Assembly: GCA_029571125.1 (NCBI GenBank)
Contig: JAKPTH010000542.1
Coordinates: 1-35,519, forward strand
Direction of reading: 5' to 3'
Length of the DNA: 35,519 bases
DNA from: a bacterium
Lineage (GTDB): Bacteria; Muiribacteriota; UBA9980
The notes under the pieces were generated by a model. The model searched no databases, was not told the origin of the DNA, and saw nothing but the letters and a program-made list of their open reading frames with translations. Positions 1-9,400 of the stretch are shown here, piece by piece (position 1 is the stretch's first letter; every line of letters begins with the position of its first letter). The translations under genes were made by a program, and so were the position numbers.

Positions 1-36
1 CACAATGGCCACTCGCTACGCTTCGTGGCCATTGTG
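1..36. repeat. Perfect 12-bp inverted repeat (hairpin)
   Basis: CACAATGGCCAC and GTGGCCATTGTG are exact reverse complements separated by 12 bases. No T-run follows, so it is not a standard intrinsic terminator. It sits just inside the probable insertion-element end and may lie downstream of a transposition gene to the left of the window. Confidence 0.7.
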
Positions 37-86
37 CGGGAGAACCGGAGGCCCGCAACCCGGGGGACCGGGGAAGGCCGCGAACC

Positions 87-141
87 AAAACCGGACATTT
101 CTACTTAAATAAAAACCGGACATTTTAACTTTAACTTGACA
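87..141. mobile_element. Terminal end of an insertion sequence (IS21/IS481-like style), element continues left of the window
   Basis: Two direct copies of AAAACCGGACATTT (87-100 and 112-125) lie 25 bp apart and are followed by TTTAACTTGACA ending at 141. Read from the other strand the tip begins TGTCAAG and is followed by the two repeats. Elements of the IS21 and IS481 type begin with TGT and, in IS21, carry repeated subterminal motifs. No transposase is visible in the window, so this is either the right end of an element extending leftward or a relic. The family assignment is inference. Confidence 0.5.
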
Positions 142-273
142 CACCATATTTATTATGTTTGATATTATACAAAAAATATGATATTATTATATGCCTCCTG
201 AAAGCGAAGCTTTAATTACTATGTATTTCAGAAGTTTTCCATTTAGATTTTACAAACCGTATAACCTGTTTTT

Positions 274-1128
274 ATGCAAAACACAAAAAATAAAATCGAA
301 CAATTTTATAAAGATATAGTCGAAAAACTTCCCGTGCCTGTAAGAATAAGCAATTGCGACGGCGACATCATTTACATTAATCCAAAATTCACACAGACTT
401 TCGGCTACGAGCTCAGCGATATCCCCACGATTTCGGCATGGCGAAAAAAAGCCTATCCCGACGCCAAATACCGTAAAAAAGTAGATTACGAGTGGAACAG
501 CGAAGTAAAGCAAATAATCAAAACAAAATCGGATATGCGCGAATATTACTCCATAAGCTGCGCCGACGGCACTAAAAAAAATATCGAAGTCACCTTCACC
601 GTAGCCGATAATATAATATACGCGGTAATGAACGACGTAACGGAAATGATATCGCTTCAAAGAAAAATATCCGATTTCAAAAAACAGCTATTCGAAGCTA
701 CCGCCAAACTGGATAATAAAAACACTGCCCTGACCGAAGTTATCAACCAGGTCGAAACTGAAAAAGAAAAAATTAAAAAAGACATATATAAACGGATCAG
801 CGATTATTTTTTAAAGATCAAAGGCGGCCATAAATCGGTATACTCTAATTACTTGAAAATAGCGCCCGAGCTTATAGTAAAAAAAACCAAAGAGCTTATA
901 TTCGCCTCGTCCGATAAAGACGCCGTCAATTTAAAAACTATACTCACGCAGCGCGAATTAAAAATATGCTCTCTCATCAAAAAGGGATATTCATCCAAAG
1001 AAATTTCCAAAATGCTTAACATATCAATCAGGACCACCGAAAATCACCGCAACAGCATAAGAAAAAAACTGCTGATCACCGCAAATAAAACTTCTCTCTA
1101 CAATTACCTTCAAAACACTATTATTTAA
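274..1128 (+). CDS. PAS domain LuxR-type transcriptional regulator
   Basis: The 284-residue protein has a PAS fold at about residues 14-125 (GYELSDI region). A charged coiled-coil stretch follows at about 125-172. The C-terminal LuxR/FixJ helix-turn-helix is at about 224-280, with the family signature LTQREL, then SSKEISKMLNIS and TTENHR. It is probably a cytosolic, ligand- or redox-sensing DNA-binding regulator; there is no receiver domain and no membrane segment. The start is the first ATG of the frame and has no recognisable SD sequence. It stands alone, between the insertion-element end and an intrinsic terminator. The target genes cannot be read from the sequence. The neighbouring radical SAM unit has its own promoter, so it is not simply co-transcribed. 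Confidence 0.85.
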   Translation: MQNTKNKIEQFYKDIVEKLPVPVRISNCDGDIIYINPKFTQTFGYELSDIPTISAWRKKAYPDAKYRKKVDYEWNSEVKQIIKTKSDMREYYSISCADGTKKNIEVTFTVADNIIYAVMNDVTEMISLQRKISDFKKQLFEATAKLDNKNTALTEVINQVETEKEKIKKDIYKRISDYFLKIKGGHKSVYSNYLKIAPELIVKKTKELIFASSDKDAVNLKTILTQRELKICSLIKKGYSSKEISKMLNISIRTTENHRNSIRKKLLITANKTSLYNYLQNTII

Positions 1129-1138
1129 GGATTTATAA

Positions 1139-1195
1139 ATCCCCGGATTTTCTTTACTTAATAAGAAATCCGGGGATCCTTTTATAATTTTTTTC
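1139..1195 (+). terminator. Intrinsic terminator after the PAS-LuxR gene
   Basis: A perfect 12-bp stem (ATCCCCGGATTT at 1139-1150 with AAATCCGGGGAT at 1166-1177) is followed by CCTTTTATAATTTTTTT. It lies 10 nt after the stop codon. Confidence 0.85.
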
Positions 1196-1205
1196 GAAAA
1201 TATTT

Positions 1206-1234
1206 TCGACAAACTTTAAATTTTATGTTATAAT
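1206..1234 (+). promoter_or_regulatory. Sigma-70 type promoter for the radical SAM/DUF4130 unit
   Basis: TCGACA (1206-1211, 5 of 6 to consensus) and a perfect TATAAT (1229-1234) are separated by 17 bp. It lies 38 bp before the ATG at 1272, which has a good SD (CCGGAG at 1259-1264, 7 nt spacing). Confidence 0.7.
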
Positions 1235-1271
1235 AAAAACATAGAAACTTTAATTTGACCGGAGTACGTTT

Positions 1272-2606
1272 ATGGACGTTAAAGACAAGCTTAAAATACT
1301 GTCCGCCGCCGCTAAATACGATGTTTCATGCGTATCGAGCGGGAGCAGCCGTCAGAATACCGCGGGCGGCATCGGCAACGCCGCCGAAAGCGGCATCTGC
1401 CACACATGGGGCGCCGACGGGCGCTGCGTATCCCTTTTAAAAGTGCTTCTCACCAATAATTGCATCTATAATTGCGCGTACTGCATAAACCGCGCGACCA
1501 ACGAAGTGCCGCGCGCGTCGTTTACCGTAGATGAAATCGTGGATCTTACCATTAATTTTTATATAAGAAACTATATAGAGGGCCTGTTTTTAAGCTCGGG
1601 CGTGGAAGTAAACGCCAATTACACCATGGAGCGAATGCTTCTTGCCGTAAAAAAACTCCGGCTCGAAAAGAAGTTCAACGGCTATATCCATTTAAAGGCC
1701 ATACCTGGCGCTGATTACAGTCTTATATCCGAAGCCGGAATGTACGCCGACAGAATGAGCGTAAATATAGAACTTCCGAGTGAAGAGAGCCTCAAGGCGC
1801 TCGCGCCCCAAAAAAATAAAGAAAATATACTTCTGCCGATGAAACGCATCGGCGCCGAAATAATAGAAAAGGCCGAAGAGCACAAAAAAAACTACAAAGC
1901 GCCGCAGTTCGTTCCGGCGGGCCAGAGCACGCAGCTTATAATAGGCGCCTCGCCCGAACCGGATTATAAAATCATAAAACTATCCGAATCGCTCTATGAT
2001 AAGTTCAATTTAAAGCGCGTATTTTATTCCGCTTATATTCCAGTTTCAGACAATCCTAAACTTCCCGTCATATCCAAGCCGCCGCTTTTGCGCGAGCACC
2101 GGCTTTACCAGGCGGACTGGCTGCTTCGCTTCTACGGATTTCTCGCCGACGAGCTGGTCAACCCCGCGCGGCCTCAGCTGGACGCCGCTCTCGATCCCAA
2201 AGCCGCATGGGCGATCAATAATCTTCAAAATTTCCCGGTCGAGATCAACCGCGCGAGTTACGAAACCATATTACGAATACCCGGCGTAGGAGTGCGCTCC
2301 GCCAAAAAAATCGTCACGGCCAGGCGCGTGCACGCCCTTAACTTCGACGATTTAAAGCGGCTGGGAGTGGTTTTGAAGCGCGCTAAATATTTCATAACAT
2401 GCTCGGGTAAATATTACGAAAAACTGGTATTCGAAGAAAGCTCGCTGCGCGTTAAATTAATAGGGCCACCCCCGGCGCTCCCCGGCTCCGGCGCAGCCGG
2501 ACTGAAAAAGAAAAAAGAAGACGAAGACCAGCTTTTACTTTTTGAAAACGACGTTCCGCACGACGTTTCAACCAATATAAGCGCGGCCGTAACGGGGGAA
2601 TTTTAA
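1272..2606 (+). CDS. Putative DNA modification/repair radical SAM protein (radical SAM linked to UDG-like partner)
   Basis: The 444-residue protein has the radical SAM 4Fe-4S motif CIYNCAYC (Cys64, Cys68, Cys71), preceded by the GICHTWGADGRCVSLLK block typical of this family. A helix-hairpin-helix element follows near residues 335-355 (ILRIPGVGVRSAKKI), the kind of motif that binds DNA non-specifically. The charged tail after about residue 405 is variable. The family is known mainly from its strict pairing with a uracil-DNA-glycosylase-like partner. That partner begins at the next base here (stop 2604-2606, ATG 2607). The reaction is unknown; a role in DNA repair or base modification is inferred from the HhH domain and the partner. 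An SD, GGAG at 1261, supports the chosen start. Confidence 0.87.
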   Translation: MDVKDKLKILSAAAKYDVSCVSSGSSRQNTAGGIGNAAESGICHTWGADGRCVSLLKVLLTNNCIYNCAYCINRATNEVPRASFTVDEIVDLTINFYIRNYIEGLFLSSGVEVNANYTMERMLLAVKKLRLEKKFNGYIHLKAIPGADYSLISEAGMYADRMSVNIELPSEESLKALAPQKNKENILLPMKRIGAEIIEKAEEHKKNYKAPQFVPAGQSTQLIIGASPEPDYKIIKLSESLYDKFNLKRVFYSAYIPVSDNPKLPVISKPPLLREHRLYQADWLLRFYGFLADELVNPARPQLDAALDPKAAWAINNLQNFPVEINRASYETILRIPGVGVRSAKKIVTARRVHALNFDDLKRLGVVLKRAKYFITCSGKYYEKLVFEESSLRVKLIGPPPALPGSGAAGLKKKKEDEDQLLLFENDVPHDVSTNISAAVTGEF

Positions 2607-3392
2607 ATGGGCGCGACGTACATATACGACGACAGCTTCGACGGACTTTTAACGGCGCTTTTTACGGCCCACTGCGCCGCCGTTAAGCCCGAAGCCATAG
2701 CGGCGGAAAGCGAATTCGAAGACGGGCTTTTCGCCGAAAAAATCACCGTAAAAACCGACCCGGACATGGCTGCCGGCGCCGTAAATATAATATCTAATTT
2801 CATTTCTCTGGACGCCATGCATAATATCTTCTATGCCTTTTTAGCCGAATCCGAAAACCACGGCGGCGTAATTTACGATTACTTCAGCTTTGGCGTCGAA
2901 AAAGGCCGCGCCGTCGACAAATTTCTTCATGATCCGCGCGTTATAGGCGTGCATAAACTCCGCGACAAACTGCACTGCGAAAAACACAGGCTGCTCGGGC
3001 TTATAAGATTCAAAAAAGTGGAAACCGGAACGGCCGATTCAAAAAATCCGGCCGGACATCTTTATTACGCCAGCATAGAGCCCGACAACAACGTAATAGG
3101 CCTCGTGGCGCCGCATTTTGCGCACAGACTCCCGGGCGAACCCTGGATGATACACGATCTGAAACGCGGCATAGCGGCCTTAAACAACGGACAAGGCCGG
3201 GGCGCGAACTGGTCGATCGTGGACATCTCATTAAACGCCGCGCCGCAATCGGCGGAAAAAGAAGACCTCTACCAGGACCTCTGGCGGGCATTCCTCAAAA
3301 GCCTCGTCATAGAAACTCGAATAAATCCTAAACTCCAGAAACGATGCATGCCCGTCCGCTACTGGAAGCATCTCGTGGAAATGTCGAAATAA
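2607..3392 (+). CDS. DUF4130 / UDG-superfamily-like probable DNA metabolism protein
   Basis: The 261-residue protein begins with the family's usual opening (TYIYDDSFDGLLTALFTA) and ends with RCMPVRYWKHLVEM, also characteristic. The DPRVIGVHKLRDKLHCEKHRL and HFAHRLPGEPWMIHD blocks match TIGR03915/DUF4130 as I recall it. This is the obligate partner of the upstream radical SAM protein; the two genes abut with no spacer and a G-rich SD (GGGGGA near 2595). Members are distantly related to uracil-DNA glycosylases. The substrate is not established. It ends 44 bp from the convergent NRPS gene. Confidence 0.85.
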   Translation: MGATYIYDDSFDGLLTALFTAHCAAVKPEAIAAESEFEDGLFAEKITVKTDPDMAAGAVNIISNFISLDAMHNIFYAFLAESENHGGVIYDYFSFGVEKGRAVDKFLHDPRVIGVHKLRDKLHCEKHRLLGLIRFKKVETGTADSKNPAGHLYYASIEPDNNVIGLVAPHFAHRLPGEPWMIHDLKRGIAALNNGQGRGANWSIVDISLNAAPQSAEKEDLYQDLWRAFLKSLVIETRINPKLQKRCMPVRYWKHLVEMSK

Positions 3393-3436
3393 CCCCTCCC
3401 CCTGACAGGCTCGGGAGCCGGCGTAACCCCGGCCGG

Positions 3437-6400
3437 CTATCCCATGCTCACAATAAGCTTTTCGAGCCTGGTTATCTTTTCGGCCATGAGCTTGAGCATT
3501 TCGCTAACGGCGCGCGGATTTTTCATTATGCGCCCGTTGATTCTGTCAAAATTAAACGCGAGCACCAGCGAATCGCCCATTATGGATTCCGCCGTAATGG
3601 TGGAAGGCTTGTTCAAAACGAAATTCTCCTCGCCGACTATGCTCTGAGGACCGGCCACCATAAGCGTCCCGGTCCATCCGTCGATGGAGTTGCGGCATAT
3701 TTCTATAAAGCCGTCCATTAAAACGTAAAACTCGTTACTGTAAACGCCTTCCCACAGCAAATCTTCGTTATTTTTAAAGACTTTCTGACGGGCCGTTCCG
3801 GCTATTTTTATGAGCTCGGCTTCGCTGAATGACGAAAATACGGAAATATTCCTTAGAAAATCTATTCTTTCGCCAAACGCGCGCGTGATCATCTTAGAAA
3901 GTTTTTCGGTCTCGAGCTTCGGCCATTCAAAACCGGCCCGCCGCAGGATCGTTTCGGTTTTATCCGACAGCACGCTGAAGTACGCCTCCTTTTTATCGGA
4001 GTCGTCGAGCCAGCCCATGTGCGTCATGATCTGGCCTATATAATCAGCCATACCCTTTTTATCGTAGTTGTCGTATAAATGTTCTATGAATTTTTTAAGT
4101 TCCAGCCGCTCCACGTTAAGTTCCAGCGCCTCGTCGGTCAGAAGCTCTGAAAGTTTGACGGTTTCGGGATTCCATATGTGAAAAATCTCGTTATCGAGTC
4201 CGGCGCGGCCGAACAGCAGGCATATGGCCCGCGAAAGATGATTCACGAACGAAAATTCAGCTTCGTCGAGAGCTTCAGGCACCGCGCCTATATTTAAATA
4301 AGATTTTATCTGGTTATAAAAAGCGTTGTCTTCGATATTTTCCTGGTAAAGCCCCGAGTCGGAGTTGAACACTATATTTCCGACCCTGTATATGCTGGCG
4401 TTCAACCCGGCGTTTCTGGCGTTTATGACTTCCTTCTCGGCGAGAAATTTAGTTTTGAGATAATAGTTATCGTGCTTCTGGCCGAAGTCCGTATCGTACT
4501 CGGTAAACACGGCAAATTCACGGTCGTCTAAAGTTCCGGATGCGACGGATACGGTGGATATATAGCTGAAATCTTTCTTTTTTGAGGCGGAAGCGAATTT
4601 CAACAGATTCGCGGTCGAAACTACGTTGCCGCTGAAAAATTCTTCATAGTGGCCGTAATGCTTGACTATGGCGGCTGAATGTATTACGGCGTCCACGCTT
4701 TCGGAAAGCGCGGCGTATTCTTCTATTGAAAGCCCCAGATTTTCCGCCGACAGATCGCCCCTGTAAATTTTCACTTTTTCGAATTCAGCGCTGTTTATGA
4801 CGTCGCCGCCGAAATAATATTCGAGCTTGGCACGCACTCTGGCGGCCGCGTCGTCATTATCTTTTCCCCTTACGATAAGCGTGAGCCCGCAGTCCATACT
4901 GAAAATTATTTCGCGTAAAAGATGAACGCCGAGAAAGCCGGTGCCGCCCGTCAAAAGGATATTTTTGTAATTTTTGCCCTTCGAAAAATCCATTGCTTCA
5001 TATTTTTTATTCTTAAGGCTGTATTCCCTGGAAATCCTCTCATATTCACTTATGAATTCGGGGCTTTCGGAAATATCGCCGCCTTCGCCGCTTTCTTCCA
5101 TGATAGCGGCCAGCTTCAGCTTCAGACCGTCCTGCCTGGGCTTGATATTTTTGGCGAGTTCTACCAGTACCTGATATTCGAATATTTCATTTATAGAAAC
5201 GTCGAAGTGCCTGGAAAGTTTAGAAACGGCCGCTATGGCCTTTATAGAATTTCCGCCGGCAAGGAAGAAATTGTCCGTGACGCCGATCTTTTCGAGCCCC
5301 AGCACTTCCTTCCATACCTTCGCTATCTTTATCTCGTTCGGCGTAGAAGGCTCTATATATTCGGATTCCGCGCTCTTGATTTCCGGAGACGGAAGCGCCT
5401 TCTTATCTATCTTGCCGTTCGGCGTCAGCGGCATTTGATCCAGCCGAGTAAAATAAGAAGGAACCATATATTCAGGAAGCTGTTTAGCTATAAGCTTTTT
5501 AACGGATTCAACGTCGAAGTTTTCAGCGCCGCTCACTATATAAGCCGAAAGATACCTGTTGCCCGAAGCATCGGCCAGATCTATTACAACGGCGTCTTTT
5601 ACATTTTCAACCTTGAGTATCTGCTGCTCTATCTCGCCAAGCTCTATGCGGTAACCCCTTATTTTAACCTGCTGATCGATTCTTCCAAGAAATTCTATAT
5701 CCCCGCAGGTAGTCCATTTAACCAGATCTCCCGTTTTATAAAGCATCGAATTTAGACCGCATGTTTTAAACGGGTTCTCTATAAACTTCTCGGCCGTAAG
5801 CTCGGGCCTGTTCAAATAGCCGCGCGCCATCTGCGCGCCCGATATGCACAGCTCGCCGGGCACGCCTATAGGAACGGGATTGCCGTTTCTATCCAGAACA
5901 TAAAGCCATGTATTAGCCAGGGGCTTGCCTATCGGAATATTGTCGTATAATTTATCCACCACGAACGCCGTGGCCGAAATAGTGTATTCCGTCGGGCCGT
6001 ATTCGTTTACCAGCCTGAATTTTGAAGGCTTATAAGTCCTGAGCTTGTCGCCGCCGGTAACCAGCGTCTTAAGCGAGCGGTTTTCGGCGCTTTCCATGAA
6101 CTGCTCGCAGAACTGCGTGGGAAGGTTGGTTATGGTTATGTTGTTTTCGTTGAAGTAATCGTTCAGTTTTTCCGGAGACAGCCTCAACTCGTCCGCTATT
6201 ATGTGAAGCGCAGCGCCGCACGTTATAAACGGCGTCATCTCCCATATTGAGGCGTCGAAGCTGAACCCCGAATAGGCCGCCGCGTTATCGGCGAATGTCA
6301 CGCCGTGGAACTTGTTATGCCATTTGCACAGGTTGACCAGGTTTCTGTGCTCTATCATGACGCCTTTCGGTTTTCCGGTCGAACCGGACGTATATATGAC

Positions 6401-9400
6401 GTAAAGCAGGTCGCTCGATTTATTCACGTTTTCAAGCTCGGCCGGGCTTTCGCTAATATAATCGCGAGCGTCGAGGTCTATCCATTCGCCCTTGAACCCG
6501 TCAACTCTTCCCCTCAGCGCAGAATGCCCCAGAAGCGCTATGGCGCCGCTGTCTTCCAGCATATACATTATCCTGTCGTCGGGGTATGACGGGTCTATCG
6601 GAAGGTAGGCCCCGCCGGCTTTTATTATCCCGAGCATCGATATTATTATGTCCTCCGAGCGGTTTATCAGTATCGCGCTCACCGAGCCGGGCTTTATTCC
6701 TTTCTTGCGAAGACGCGCCGCCAGACGGTTGGTTATCTCGTCAAGCTCGCGGTACGTATATTTTTTATCCCTGAAAACCAGCGCCGTTTTCTGAGGATAG
6801 CCCGCGGCAGCCTCTTTGAACAGATCCTGTATCGTGGCGTCAAAAGGCACCTCCAGCGCGGTATCGTTAAATTCGACGAGAATCTTATTCTTTTCGCTTT
6901 CAGGCAATAAATCGTATTCGTCCACAGGCTTATTCGCGTCGCGAATAACTTCGTCCACGAGTTTTTCAAAATGCGCTGAAATCAGCTCTACGAAAGCGGC
7001 TTCGTAAACGTCGGCGTTATAATTGAACCGGACCGCTATCTCCTTCGCCGGCGCCATAACGACGCTGAAATCGTAACTCACCTGGTCGAATCCCGATTCT
7101 TCGCGCAGCGAAAAGCCTTCGGGCAGCTCCAGTGATTTATCCGAAAAAGTTTGAAGCGTAAGGAATGTATCGATTAGCTCCGAACGCAGGCTCGACTGCG
7201 ATTGTATTTCGGCGAGAGGAAGATATGAATGCTTGTCGGACATAAGGGCGTTTTGCTGTACCGCTTTTAAAAGTTCTTCAAAAGTTATTTTATCATTGGC
7301 GCTTATGCGCACCGGTATGGTATTTATAAAAAGCCCTATCATTTCATCTATTCCAGCCACGTTCGCGCCGCGCCCGGACACCACCACGCCGAAAACAGCG
7401 TCGTTACTGTTGTTATATCTCATCAGCATAATGCCCCACATCACCTGCAGCACTATGCCGAGCGTAACGTTATTTTTCCTGGCTATCGCCTGCAGTTGCA
7501 AAACCTTTTCTTCCGGAACCACTATATTCCGGTCGGCGAAATTCGGCCGGTCCGCGCTTTTTTTCAACCGTTTTTTATTGGGCACGACGGTCGGCGCGTC
7601 AAGGCCGGCAAGGTAGCCGCGCCAGTACCGCCTGGATTCGTCTTTATCGGCGGCTTCGAGCCATTGAATGAAATCAGAGTAGGGCCTGCTTTCGAACTCT
7701 TCGATTTTTTTTCCGGACTTGATAAAGCAATAATCCGCGAATAAAGACTTTTCTATTATTCCCATGCTCCATCCGTCCACGATTATATGCATGAAACTGA
7801 CTATGACGGCGCTTCGCTTATCCGATAATTTCAATACGGCCGCCCTTACAAGCGGCGCTTTAGAAAGGTCGAACCCGCGCTTCCTTTCCTCTTCGGCCGC
7901 GCGTTCGATCTCCAGTTTTTGCTCTTCGGGCGAAAGGCCGCGTATGTCGTAAAAAGCGATCGGCGTTTCAACTTTTTTTAAAACGACCTGCCTGATGCGC
8001 TCGAGCCCGTCGATCACAAAGCCGGTCCTGAAAACATCATATTTTGAAATCATTCTTGAAAAATTACCGGCGAAAAGCGCGTCATCCATTTCGCCTGTGA
8101 ATTCATAATTGCTCTGCTCGAAATACGCTGCCGAATCTTTCCCGGCCGACATATTTAAAAATATCATGCCTTCCTGCATCGGGGCCAGAGGATATATTTT
8201 TTCAATATTATCGCCGTAAACGGATCTTATCAGATTGAACTCTTCCAGAGTAAGAGCGGAATCCGCTATATCCGAGGGCGTATATTCGCGATCGCGCCCG
8301 GCGCAATGATCCGCGATGTTTTTAAGCGCGGCGGCATAGCAGCCTGCAAGTTTTGCTGCCGTTTCGCCTTTATACTGGAATTTATTGTAGCCTATTGAAA
8401 TATTAAGGGCGCCGTTATTTATTATAGTAGTTATGAACAGCTTAAAGTCGAGGGCTTCGTCGGGGCCGGAATCCTCTCCTGCGTGAATATCTGCTAAATT
8501 AAAAAAGCCGCCGCTTTCAACGTCATTACCGATCCCTATTTCGCCGAAATGATTGAATTCGATCTCGGGCCTTAATTTTTCGGGCCAATCGCCTTTCAGT
8601 TCCGGCGGCGTGAGCTCGTGGATTATTTCATACGCGACCCCGCGCTCGGGAATATGGCGCATATATTCCTTGTTGATCTTGATAATATCGGCTAACTCGC
8701 CCGATTCGGCCGAGAGGACCACGGGATATGTCGAGGTAAACCAGCCCACCGTTCGCGTTATATCGGCGCCTATAACTTCCTCGCGGCCGTGGCCTTCCAT
8801 CGTGACCGCCGTTTTTTTGACAGAACCGCCGCTCCATTCTTTAATAGCTAAAACAAGCCCCGACAGCAGGACTTCATTTACATTCAGCCCGTACGCTTTG
8901 CGGCAGCCTTCAAGCAGGGCGGACGTCGCCGGCGCGTCGACGGAAATTTCTTCCCTGATAAGATCGGCGTAAACCGAGCTTTCAGGATCGCTCACGTCGG
9001 CCGGCAGAGGGTCTATCCTCGTGCCGTCAACTTTTTTCCAGTATGGAAACTCTTTCGAAACGGCACTGCTTTTTGCATACTGAGAAAGCTTTTCGGCCCA
9101 TTGCATAAACGGCGCCGTTCTTTCGGGCAGCTCCGGCTTATTCCCCGCCGCTATAGCTTTATAAGCGGTTTCGAGGTCCTCTACGATTATATTCCATGAA
9201 ACGCCGTCAACTACCAGATGATGTACGATAAGCGCTACATAATCGCCGACGCCGTTTGCGGGATCGCCTTTAAAAAGGCCGGCCTGCAAAAGCGGCCCTT
9301 CGCTCAAGTTTATGCCTTCCTGCAGCCGCGACGCCTTACGGTGTATTTCTTCGACCGCTTTATCGTTATCGCCGGCTTCCAGATTGAATATAATTAAATT

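Noticed and set aside
3416-3438. AGCCGGC/GCCGGCT inverted repeat between convergent genes
   Set aside because: The stem is only 7 bp and lacks a U-run on either side, so I did not call a terminator.
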